64,000 nt of DNA from the NCBI GenBank assembly GCA_958298945.1, contig OY282607.1, positions 77,678,868-77,742,867 on the forward strand. The letters run 5' to 3'. Of the stretch, positions 54,047 through 63,041 are shown piece after piece. Each line of letters begins with the position of its first letter. Position 1 is the first letter of the stretch. Position numbers and translations under genes: made by a program. The notes under the pieces were generated by a model that did not search any database, had not been told where the DNA came from, and saw only the letters and a list, made by a program, of their open reading frames with translations. The DNA comes from Atherix ibis. Its lineage: Eukaryota > Arthropoda > Insecta > Diptera > Athericidae.

Positions 54047-55455
54047 GGGGCATTCTTTAAGTAGGAAACTTTTATCAGTTGAAAATTTGTACAAACAAAT
54101 TGTTTTTCTTTCAATCTACAACTGCTTATTAAGGTGCTTTTCAATTTTTGATCACCTGAAACTTGTTTCCTACTTATTGGGCCGATAAAACAATCACGGG
54201 GCGCTACTATGCTGACTTATTGGGCCGATTTGACGTCGAATTATTGGGCCGATTTGACGTCGAATAGCTTACTGTCAAAGTTTCAGTTGATTCCCTTCAT
54301 TAGTTTTGTTTTGAGAGCCTTTGAAAGCGAGCGTGTCGGTCGGTTGCACAAAAATTGAAAAAGAACAATAGCGTTCGGTGATTAGATTCTTGTTTTTGGA
54401 AGGGAAAACGCGCAGCGAAATCAAAGATCGCTTGGATGCTGTGTATTGTGACTCTTCTCCTTCGATGGCGACCGTCAAGAATTGGTTCAACGAGTTTGTT
54501 CGTGGCCGCACGTCGGTTTTTGATGAGCCACGCCCAGGTGCCCCGAAAACGGCTGCTACGGAGGAAAACGTTAAAAAAGTCCACGATCTCGTGTTGGCAG
54601 ACCGTCGATTGAAGGTTCACGAGATAGCTGAGACTGTGGGCATCGCAGTAGGAATGGTGCATCATATTCTACACGAAGAACTGGGCATGAGAAAGCTGTC
54701 GGCGCGATGGGTGCCGCGTTTGCTCACACCGGAAAACAAGCGCAACCGTGAGACCACATCGGCGACGTATTTGGCGCTGTTCCAGCGCAATCCAACGGAG
54801 TTCTTGCGTCGTTTCGTGACCGTCGACGAAACATGGATTCACTGGTACACACCAGAAACCAAGGAACAGTCGAAACAGTGGACTCCACCCGGCGAACGTG
54901 CTCCGAAGAAGGCGAAGACTGTTCGATCGGCCGAAAAGGTGATGGCCACCGTTTTCTGGGATTCACAAGGTGTGATCCACATCGATTACCTCGAGAAGGG
55001 TAAAACAATCACGGGGCGCTACTATGCTGACTTATTGGGCCGATTTGACGTCGAATTGAAGAAAAAGCGGCCCCGCTTTGCGAAGAAAAAAGTGCTGTTC
55101 CACCACGACAACGCGCCGGCTCACACCTCCGCCGTCGCCATGGCCAAATTGGTCGAATTGCGCTACGAATTGCTGCCCCATCCACCGTACTCTCCAGATT
55201 TGGCCCCCTGTGACCAAACCTGAAAAAAATCACTCGCCGGGAATAGATTTGGGTCGAATGAGGAGGTCATCGTCGCCACGGAGGCCTATTTTGCTTCCCT
55301 CGAGAAAATGTATTTTTTGGACGGGGTAAAAAAGTTAGAGCATCGCTGGGCCAAGTGTATCGAGCTTGAAGGAGATTATGTGGAAAAATAAATTGCCACC
55401 TTTCCAAAATTTTCGTTTTTCTTTTGTAGGCTAAGTACTTGTTGAATGACCCTCG
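54047..55455 (+). mobile_element. DD34D mariner transposon, relatively young
   Basis: A 1,409 bp element flanked by TA (54045-54046 and 55456-55457). Left end GGGGCATTCTTTAAGTAGG and right end (reverse complement) CGAGGGTCATTCAACAAGTA share CATTC...AAGTA, a weak but positioned terminal repeat. The transposase frame is nearly complete. Before it (54174-54264) the leader contains displaced copies of internal coding sequence, described under findings. GC content is clearly higher than that of the surrounding intron, as expected for a recent arrival. Confidence 0.85.
54354..55390 (+). pseudogene. Mariner transposase, nearly intact pseudogene
   Basis: Encodes a mariner transposase, which cuts and rejoins DNA at TA sites in the nucleus. 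Read in order: HTH half (IRFLFLEGKTRSEIKDRL ... VKNWFNEFVRGR), second HTH (KVHEIAETVGIAVGMVHHIL), linker RWVPRLLTPENK, first catalytic Asp in VDETWIHWYTPE, second in HHDNAPAHTS, third in SPDLAPCD. Exactly 34 residues separate the last two, so the DD34D triad is complete. Lesions: the beginning is out of frame (near 54380, no in-frame ATG); after PCD (55213) the FFLFP block is lost by a deletion, giving an immediate stop; a one-base A insertion (7 A at about 55223) follows. The C-terminus (EEVIVATEAYFASLEKMYFL ... GDYVEK, stop about 55390) is otherwise readable. Confidence 0.9.
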
Positions 55456-55477
55456 TAGTGAAAATGTATTATAATAA

Positions 55478-56175
55478 TTTGTGCAATGTTCGCAAGATGT
55501 CGTACCGAGAGCGCAATTGAACGTCTAATCAGGAAATTCGAAGAAACCGGTTGATTTACCTGTACGTCAGCAAAATGCTATGTCGAACGAAAATATTGCG
55601 GCTGCTGCTCAAATTGTGTGCACCTCTAAATTCCGCATTTGCTAACTAGATCCTTGACCAGTTGATAATGAATCCCAGATTTGGTGAAAAATTATCTTCA
55701 GCGATGAAACGCATGTTCGGCTGAATGGCTATGTAAACAAGCATAATTGTCAGATATGGAATGAAAAGTAACCACAACAGTTCAGAAGAACTTAATGTCT
55801 GGTGTAGTTTGAAATGACACAGCACGATTGTAAGGTATAGAGCGATAGTAACAAATTTTTTTGCTCTCAATGAGACAATATCTGCTTGTCACACAGCAGT
55901 TGAAACAAGTGACTTATGTCAGACAAAGTTTCCACGTCTCGTTATTTCGAGACATGCTGATGCCAGCTGGCTGCCAAGATTGTGCGATTTAACTACCTTA
56001 AACTTTTTTCTATGGGATTAAATTAAAATATTTGTATACGCCAATAAACTGACAACACTTTGCAAGCTGTAGAAAAATATCATTCAACAGCTTAATTTAT
56101 AGGGAAGAGTCATCCAAAATAATCCGTTGGGATCACTACCTGCAAACGAAACCATGGAGACCATTTGAACAACAT
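55478..56175 (+). mobile_element. IS630/Tc1/mariner-type transposase relic
   Basis: Starts about 20 bp after the mariner at 54047-55455. Blocks: RAIERLIRKFEETG near 55515-55550 (N-terminal HTH end); SNENIAAAAQIV; FSDETHVRLNGYVNKHNCQI (55695-55760, first catalytic Asp intact); and ACHTAVETSDLCQTKFPRL then VISRHADASWLPRLCDLTTL (55880-56010). The order follows the DUF4817-type transposase family. Stops and missing pieces show it is inactive. It is the least decayed of the plus-strand relics of this type in the window. Confidence 0.75.
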
Positions 56176-56541
56176 TATTTTTAAATAATAGTGGTATTGA
56201 ATGTAATTCAATCTACAATAAAGACATTTAAACAATTCTTTTTATAAATTTTTAAAACAAAAAATCTTTAATGAAAACCTTTTAAATATGAACATGTTAT
56301 ACATAAATACAAATAAATTCACGGTCAAAATGGTTGATATATTTTAATAGACGACATTATTCTAAGTACATTATTTTAAAATTTAGAGCAAAGTTCGCCT
56401 AGAAATAAAATTGGGAAAAATTAAAAAGATGGAGAGACTAAGGGTGACTGAGTAAAAATCTGCTCATGTTACTTTTATACTTTGCCGAGAACAGGCTCGT
56501 TATGTAACCGTAAATGGTAGTTATATTCCATAAAGAAGGAA

Positions 56542-56635
56542 AGTGCGTTACGTAGGACTTGTAGGCGATAGTCGGTTAACCTGGAATCCGACTATCGAGT
56601 GCGTTACGTAGACTTGTAAGCGATAGTCGGTTAAC
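56542..56635. repeat. Direct repeat of about 38 bp with inverted core
   Basis: 56542-56580 and 56598-56635 are near-identical (AGTGCGTTACGTAG ... CGATAGTCGGTTAAC; one base inserted and one substituted). The 10-mer CGATAGTCGG (56566-56575 and 56621-56630) also appears inverted between them (CCGACTATCG, 56588-56597), so a 10 bp stem with a 12 base loop can form. Confidence 0.85.
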
Positions 56636-56864
56636 ACGAAAATAAATAGAAGTGAATTTAACGGACGATACAAACAATTACTACGGCTCCTAGACAATTG
56701 GCGAAAACTGATAATAAACCATAAATTATAACTATATACCACGATACTGAAACCGATAGCAAATACTATCTCAAACTTTGGGATTTGACTAAGCATTCTA
56801 ATTCCTATTGAATCCGAACTTCACAATCCTGAGTTCTTCGAAAAATTGTCAATGCTCTATTTTA

Positions 56865-58090
56865 CCAGGTGCATAAGCTTAAAATGTTTGGTTATAGATG
56901 GCGTGAGTGAGCGTATTAAGCTACCATGGGCACGTAATACTTTTTTTATGAGTTTGACATCTGTCAACATTAATCAGTGCACATTGTCAGCAACTTCGTA
57001 CAACAACGTACATTTTTCCTTTGGTAATTATGTCTAGTTTTGTTCCAGTAAATGAGCATATGCGGGAAGTTCTGCTTTTCTGCTTCAATTTGAAAAAATC
57101 GGCTGCCAAATCGTATCGAATGCTTATGGAGGCCTATGGTGACAGTGCTTTATCGGAAACAACGTGCCGAGATTGGTTTTGTTGGTTCAAAGACGGCAAT
57201 TTTGACTTGTGGGACAAGAATCGTGAAAATCGGGCTAGGAACGTTGAGGACCGTCAATTGCAGGCTCTTTTGGACGAAGACGATACCCATCGCAGAAAAT
57301 GATCGCGGAGCAATTGGGTGTTACTCAACCAGCCATTTCCATGCGTCTGCATACCATGGGGAAGATTGAAAAGATCGGGAAATGGGTGCTGCATGAATTG
57401 AACGATAGGCAGATGGAGCGACGATAAAACACATGTGAAATCTTGCTCAAAAAAGAAAGTCGTTCTTGAATCGGATTGTGACAGGCGATGAAAAGTGGAT
57501 ATATTTCGAGAATCCTAAACGTAAGAAATCGTGGTTTGATCCCGGCCAACCATCAACATCTTCCCCAAGACCAAACCGCTTCGGACGGAAGACGATGCGG
57601 TGCGTTTGGTGGGATCAGAAGGATATCGTCTACTATGAGATGTTGAAACCTGGTGAAGCTGTCAATGCCCACCGCTACCACCAACAACTGATCAAATTGC
57701 ACCGCGCTCTGCGTAAAAAAAGGACGGATTATCAACAAAGATATGACAAGCTGATTTTTCTCCACGACAACGCACCATCGCACACGTCAAAAATGTTCTA
57801 AAACTACTTGGAGACACTCAACTGGGAGATGCTATCCCACCCCGCTTATTCACCAGACCTGGCCCCTTCCAAATACCACCTGTTTTCGTCGATGGTCCAC
57901 GCGCTCGCTGAGCAGCACTTCGATTCTTACGAAGACGTCCGAAAATGGCTTGATGAGTGGTTTGCCTTAAAAGAGAAGGAATTTTTTTGCGTGGTATCCA
58001 CAAATTGCCCTAGAGTTGAAAAAAATGTATAGCTAGCGAGGGCAAGTAATTTGAATAAATTTGTTTTTGCTTTCTAAAAAAAAAAACATG
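56865..58090 (+). mobile_element. Mos1-like mariner (mauritiana group), decayed
   Basis: Left end CCAGGTGCATAAGCTT at 56865, preceded by TA (56863-56864); Mos1-type ends begin CCAGGTG. The transposase pseudogene follows. After the coding part comes an A run (about 58077-58087), and no matching right terminal repeat is visible, so the 3' end is truncated or replaced. The right boundary is approximate. Confidence 0.8.
57030..58058 (+). pseudogene. Mos1-like mariner transposase pseudogene
   Basis: Starts ATG at 57030 (MSSFVPVNEHMREVLLFCF) and can be followed to a stop at 58056-58058. Readable blocks: TCRDWFCWFKDGNFD (HTH), EQLGVTQPAISMRL, WVLHELNDRQMERR, IVTGDEKWIYFENPKRKKSW (first catalytic Asp), MRCVWWDQKDIVYYEMLKPG, FLHDNAPSHTSKMF (second Asp), SPDLAPSKYHLF and HALAEQHFDSYEDV. 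In the last catalytic position the Asp of APSD is Lys (AAA, 57871-57873). A frameshift near 57297, stops near 57426 and 57799, and another frameshift near 57988 add to the damage. Similarity to Mos1 of Drosophila is extensive by recall. Function is excluded. Confidence 0.9.
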
Positions 58091-58666
58091 TGTTTTGGAA
58101 TTTACGGAACAGTTTTATTTATCGTGATCTAAATATTCCATTTGTTAATAACTGTGCATTCCCAAATATTCCATTTGTTAATAGTATATCCTACTATTCA
58201 AATCCTAAAGCAAGAAAACTGTTCACCTCCATACCTTTATTATACAATACACCCGTCAACGGTTAAAATGCGGAGGTTTTAAGATTTTTAAAAATTATCA
58301 ATTGAATTATCTCGTTTTTGAGATCGTTGGATGTGCGTCCCCCAAATGCCTTCATGTTTACCTGTTACAAATTGCATGTAGTTGTAGATATCATTTGAAT
58401 TAAAAAAATAATAAATAAATAAAATATAAACAAGAAAAATAATTTTCGAAAAATGTACGTTAATAGCTTGAATGTTTCTCCTATTTGATGGGAATTTATT
58501 ATTATTATTTTATTAAAGATAATCAAAGATTCGATCAAAATTATAAAGTATTATGCAATTTGGTGTTGTCTCGATATATATTATTCTATTTTGAGGCTAG
58601 GATTAACAAATGTTTGATTGTCTAATTCGTATATTTTCTTTCATGAAATTTAAATTTCACACTTAC

Positions 58667-58868
58667 CTGAATACTTGTTTAGGATCTCCGCCTGACAGTG
58701 ATGAATTTGGTGATGGTTTCGCACTGAGATCCAAGGGTTGTTCACCTGTCGTTTCACTTGGACTCGGCGATTCTTTGAGTGTTGTTGGGCTAACATCAAC
58801 ATTTTGCTCTGAGGTAGGTGTTGTTACTGTTGGTAACACCTGTTGGGCTAATTGGTGATACCATAGAC
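58667..58868 (-). CDS. Eip93F: E93 coding exon with CtBP-binding motif
   Basis: A 202 nt exon. The acceptor is AAATAG|GT and the donor CAG|GTAAGT. Translated with one base carried from the upstream exon it begins LWYHQLAQQVLPTV, continues through a Ser/Thr/Pro-rich stretch and contains EQPLDLSAKPSP (PLDLS at 58737-58723), the consensus that binds the corepressor CtBP and a known feature of E93/LCOR proteins. It ends KQVF with AG left over, which the terminal exon completes to Arg. A 114 nt intron (58869-58982) precedes it. The exon length is not a multiple of three, so skipping it would shift the frame of both DNA-binding domains. Confidence 0.92.
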
Positions 58869-58982
58869 CTATTTATAGCAAAAACATTAAGACATATCAG
58901 GTTTTATTCGAAATAATCAAATGGTTTTTTAACAAAAGGGGATGAATGAAGGCAGATAATATTTAATACGAATGATGCTTAC

Positions 58983-59504
58983 TTGGATAGAGCTGAGCTA
59001 GGCCAGATTGAAGACCTTGGAGTGATGCTACTGTTGCCAAACGATTGGCTAACGATTCGAGGGAAATCATGTTCGGTGGTAGTGAATCTCGCAATAGTGA
59101 TGTCATTGTTTTGTTGGGGGCATTTGTGGCAGTCGGATTCTGGCTGTCGATATCCCGCGAACTTTCACTTGTATCACTGTCCGAGTCTAATGAGGCCTGC
59201 TCGAAATTCAATTCGGTGAGCGCTGGTTGGCTCATTGATCGAAAATCAATTAGTGGCCGATTAGCCTGAGTTGTAATTACCCTGTTGGCAAGTTCTGTTT
59301 CGGACGGAGCCGAGCCCGACTCCGCCACCAGTTCTCCTTGTTCGTTCACTGTGAGAAGTTTCCCGTCCACGCAAAAATAACACTTATCGGTTGGCTTCCA
59401 ATCTATCGGATACGAAGGGCTGTCACTAGAATCCGGCACTTTAATTGCTCCGCTACTACTGGAATTATCTACTGGATCCTCCACAATTGGTTCGCCCGTA
59501 TTTC
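58983..59504 (-). CDS. Eip93F: E93 coding exon, acidic/Ser-rich with CxxC
   Basis: A 522 nt exon (phase 1 at both ends). Acceptor TTAG|GA, donor CCAA|GTAAGC. It encodes about 174 residues: PIVEDPVDNSSSSG; then WKPTDKCYFCVDGKL with a Cys-x-x-Cys pair; then an acidic Ser-rich run (SLDSDSDTSESSRDIDSQ); and MISLESLANRLATVASLQGL leading to LAQLYP. The short helix-like block SLANRLATVASLQGLQ is followed in the mature protein by LWYHQLAQQ from the next exon. The spanning codon A|GT gives Ser. Apparent start codons inside this exon are GTG in the open-frame sense only and are not real starts. Confidence 0.9.
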
Positions 59505-59640
59505 CTAACCAAAATCAAATTAAACATTTTATCAAAAACTCTTATATTTTGATCAATTCTTATTAATATTATATACAATAGTATTATCAAAATATATTTC
59601 CAGAAAAAAAAATGAGTAACATATTCTATATTATCTTTAC

Positions 59641-59775
59641 CTCTTTCGGCTGTGGAAGATAACTTTCCGTGCACTTCGTTTTCGCTTATCTCGTTTTTTA
59701 TTGTTACAACTTCGTTTTCTTTTGAATGATTCTCGACCAAGGTAGCTGGTACTGTCAAATTTATTTTTTCTTTTT
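59641..59775 (-). CDS. Eip93F: E93 coding exon, short linker
   Basis: A 135 nt exon, phase 1 at both ends; donor AGAG|GTAAAG. It encodes about 45 residues of charged, low-complexity linker (TVPATLVENHSKENEVVTIK ...). Two acceptors keep the frame: GAACAG at 59777-59776 (used here) and GACAG ending at 59752, which would shorten the exon to 59641-59751. Neither has a strong pyrimidine tract, so the exon start is uncertain. Both give a continuous reading frame from the 60040 exon. Confidence 0.8.
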
Positions 59776-60039
59776 CTGTTCAATAAATAATTTTATTTCA
59801 TCACATTTTATTTGCTTAATTCTTCAAAAGTATATATTTTCATTATATTATTTTTAATTGTATCAATAATACAAAAAAAACGACTACAAAAAAATAACTA
59901 CTAAATAAAATGATTATGCCAATACGAAGAAACAATTTTGTACAAGTATATAATAAAGATTCATATTTAGTTGTAAGTCTTATCGAATCAGTTCATTGTT
60001 AAATTAATCATGTATTATTTATTATTTACAATATATTAC

Positions 60040-60159
60040 CTGTCGTCTCGTTTTGAGCTAAATTTGGATTGTTCACATTCAATTGGGATCGCGCAAGCAC
60101 TTCTTGGTAAAGTTTCCATTTCCTGCGTCCCATTAACTCTTCAGCAACACGTTCTAAGC
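60040..60159 (-). CDS. Eip93F: E93 coding exon, LERVAEELMGRRKWK block
   Basis: A 120 nt exon with acceptor TTTCAG|GC and donor ACAG|GTAATA. It encodes LERVAEELMGRRKWKLYQEV then LARSQLNVNNPN and ends in NETT plus one base. The LERVAEELMGRRKWK segment is a conserved N-terminal block of insect E93. The first codon is split (x|GC), so at least one more upstream exon must supply the start. I found no candidate with a matching phase between 60160 and 64000, so it probably lies outside the window. Confidence 0.9.
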
Positions 60160-60338
60160 CTGAAATTGTAAATATAAAAAATAATTTATAATAAATACTG
60201 CGTATATATGTATGTATATATTACTAATTAATTTTTTTTTCAATCATATCCAACTATAAATATATTATAATAAGCAAATTTACATAAAAAATATAATTAA
60301 CAATATTGTGGAGCAATAAAGTGGAAATAAATACCCAT

Positions 60339-60377
60339 CGGCGTTTCTCTAACTAACAAGAGTTAGGAGACTTGCCG
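60339..60377. repeat. Imperfect hairpin in E93 upstream intron
   Basis: CGGCGTTTCTCTAACT (60339-60354) and AGTTAGGAGACTTGCCG (60361-60377) can pair around AACAAG, with mismatches in the middle of the stem. It is 180 bp upstream of the 60040-60159 exon. Function unknown. Confidence 0.45.
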
Positions 60378-60649
60378 AGGAGGGTAATGGAAGAAAGTTC
60401 ACTTACGAGTGGATTATCATAATAAAATAAAAACGAACGAAATATTTGGAAATGGGATTTAACGCATGTCCTGAACAAAGGAAACAATAATATCAACGAT
60501 ATATAAAGCGTGGGTCATCGTGTCAATATAAAAAATGGGTAATTTTTAACTGAAAAATAATATACACATCGTGAGAAAAAATTAGAAATTTTTATTGAAA
60601 ATCAAAGTTGAATCCATTAAAATTGAGCATAAAAAACAATATCATTCAT

Positions 60650-61745
60650 ACGTATATAATCAACACAACTCAATTTACAGTCCTGCAACCAAACGTCGAA
60701 ATTTTCAATTTATTTTCGAATGTTGTTCGTTAGGTCTTTAATTGTTCTTGGATGATTGGCATACACTTTTCCTATCAAATAGCCTCAAAGAAAAAAGAGC
60801 AACGATGACAAATCCCAATATATTAGCGGCTTATACACATCAGCGTAGTGTGAGATTATTCGACACCGAATTTGGTGCGCAACAAACCGATGTTCATTCA
60901 CATTCAATTCATTGAATTTGGGCCAAAAAAGTTCGTTAACATGTCACGATATCGTTCTGAATTCACTGTAATGGCCTCTTCACGATCATTTTTGAAGAAG
61001 AACGGCCCAATGATTCCACCTGCTCATAAACCGAACCAAACAATGACTTATTTAGGAAGCATAGTTTTTTTGTAAATTACTTAAGGGTTTTATGTGACTA
61101 CATATAGCTGTTATGTTTTCACGTGTACGAATTGGACGAGCATATGAAAACAAACCCGCTATAAGTAGTCACAATTTTGAAAATTCCGATTTCTGACTAA
61201 ATTTTTACGCCTTAGTAGCTGTAAAAAAATCGACAGATATTTCGAAAGTTGATAAAAGGCCCAACAATTGGCTCACCCTCTTATTACATTATTTTAAACA
61301 AATCTGTGCAACAACAATTTTGTGGAGGTTATGGGATTGCTAGAACTCAATTCCGTAAGTCCAAAAAGGTTTAATAATTGAGTTGTATATCTAAAATGAC
61401 TTTGATACACTCACGTATCATGCGCAATCTGTCAAAAATAAAAATATGAATTGTCTCCCAGTCTTTGCTTTATCTCCCAGTGTATGTATATTTTCAAAAT
61501 TATTCATTACACGCTGAATGGTTGACTTGCTAGGCATTGATTAACACCACAAAAGTCACGTAAATTTCCCCGCGTATTAACAATTGAACAATTATTTTAA
61601 TAAAATGTTTTAATAATTTCAAAACGTTGTTACGGCATTAGATACTCCATAATAAATTGTTATTTACCCACTCTCTACGATCAAATGTCATCCAAACCAA
61701 AATGGCAGCCAAACCGTAAACATAAAAGGCACCCTGTACTTCTGC
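60650..61745 (-). mobile_element. IS630/Tc1/mariner-type transposase relic
   Basis: The minus strand, read from the right end (ACAGGGTGCC at 61737-61728), gives MPSKSTIQRVMNNFENIHTL then DKAKTGRQ (about 61540-61460, N-terminal HTH region). Then GIIGPFFFKNDREEAITVNS and ERYRDMLTNFF (about 61015-60930), a decayed LLRTKFG block, and GYLIGKVYANHPRTIKDLTN (about 60795-60735). This is the full domain order of the DUF4817-type family, in one nearly collinear but stop-riddled copy. The 3' boundary (about 60650) is not defined by a terminal repeat. Confidence 0.75.
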
Positions 61746-62986
61746 ACTTTCGTTTTTTTTGTTGAAATTTTTACTTATCAGAGTAATTTTGGTAGTTTTA
61801 CTTCATTTATAATTCTCATTTTTAATTTAATTTCATCTTCCACTATAACAACATTATTTCAATTGTCATTATTTTTTGTAATCCTTTTAAAAAAAGAAAA
61901 GAGAATAAATACAAACGCATAACCGATAGAGTAGAATGCATTTTTTATGGTTATTTAAAGAAATAAAATAATCAATATAAAAGATATAAAATAAATATCG
62001 TTTTGCATGTAGATTTATAAAAAAAAGCCAAAAATATATCTTCACTCAGTATATATTTAAAATAAAATTCTTAAATTTTTTAAAGAAAATAGTCCTTATA
62101 CTATTTTTTTCAGTTTCAACATATTTTGAATATTATTTCGTAAATAAAGTGCTATATAGTCGTAAACGTTATTTAATTATTTTATTTAGTAACACTTGTG
62201 TACAATTCTTTTATAATTCAGGTATAATACTTAAGAAATCAGTAAACATGTGATGACCATATTCGTAACTGATGATAAATCCATCACCTCTAAATAGCAG
62301 CATGTTTTTTTGTTACTTGATTTGAACTGTACTAGCTGGTAAATAATTAGAATAAACAAAATAAAGACATATATTAAAAGAAATAACTTTTGGATATGGC
62401 TGAAGAAGCGCCAAATAATCAATTCATAGACTGTGTGCTCCCTTGTATTAAAAACGTAATTTTTGAAAGAACATAAATGCTTTATCGAACCTACCCTTTT
62501 TAATGGCTAATCCAAATTAGTGTATTTATTTCTTGATATTGATAACAAAAAGATGTGAAGATAAATTTTAAAGAAAATGGTAATGGCAAAATGTTCATGC
62601 ATTTAATATTGCAACCAAAATCAAATTAAACCGAATCCCAATCTGAACGTTAAGGCGTACATATGCGAATATAATGTCATCAAATCGAAACGGAAGCCAG
62701 ACCAAGGTTAATGACCTTATCCCTTTGAATATTGTTTTCATGTACTTGAAGTATTTACGCAAACGATTTCCCATCCCCCTTCCTCTTTCCGAGTGCTCGT
62801 ACGTAATGCTATACGCTCCATTCTATAATATAAATTGCGAGTACAAGATACGAATATGCCAAATATGCCTGAATCGTACTCCCCTGTCCTCTTATATATG
62901 AACATGAAAGTGAATATTCGCCTGACCTTTTCGTTTGGCAGGCACAAAGTACGCCGTTCTCAATTTTAAGACAATATTTTTCGTAA

Positions 62987-63041
62987 GGGGCTTGGGCTTA
63001 GGCTTGGGCTTGGGCCTGGGTATGAGCTAAGGCTTGGGCTT
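62987..63041. repeat. GGGCTT hexamer repeat
   Basis: About eight imperfect copies of GGGCTT (variants GGCCTG, AGGCTT). GC-rich and unusual for this AT-rich window. Confidence 0.75.

Larger units (their letters stand above)
39990..58666 (-). other. 18.7 kb E93 intron
   Basis: Runs from the donor CAG|GTAAGT (exon end 58667) to the acceptor TTTACAG (39990). It contains the mobile-element remnants listed separately, nearly all inert. Stretches with nothing recognised are 39990-41100, 42020-43530, 44370-46960, 47600-51040, 51670-54044 and 58090-58666. A GC-richer patch at 48.5-49.4 kb has no coding signal. Such long introns in developmental genes often hold enhancers, but none can be identified from sequence alone. 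Confidence 0.85.

Noticed and set aside
54724..55217. Minus-strand open frames inside the mariner
   Set aside because: Complementary-strand shadows of the transposase gene in GC-richer sequence.
62987..63041. Telomere-like TTAGGC words
   Set aside because: Words are imperfect and part of a GGGCTT array; insects typically use TTAGG and flies lack it. Coincidental.
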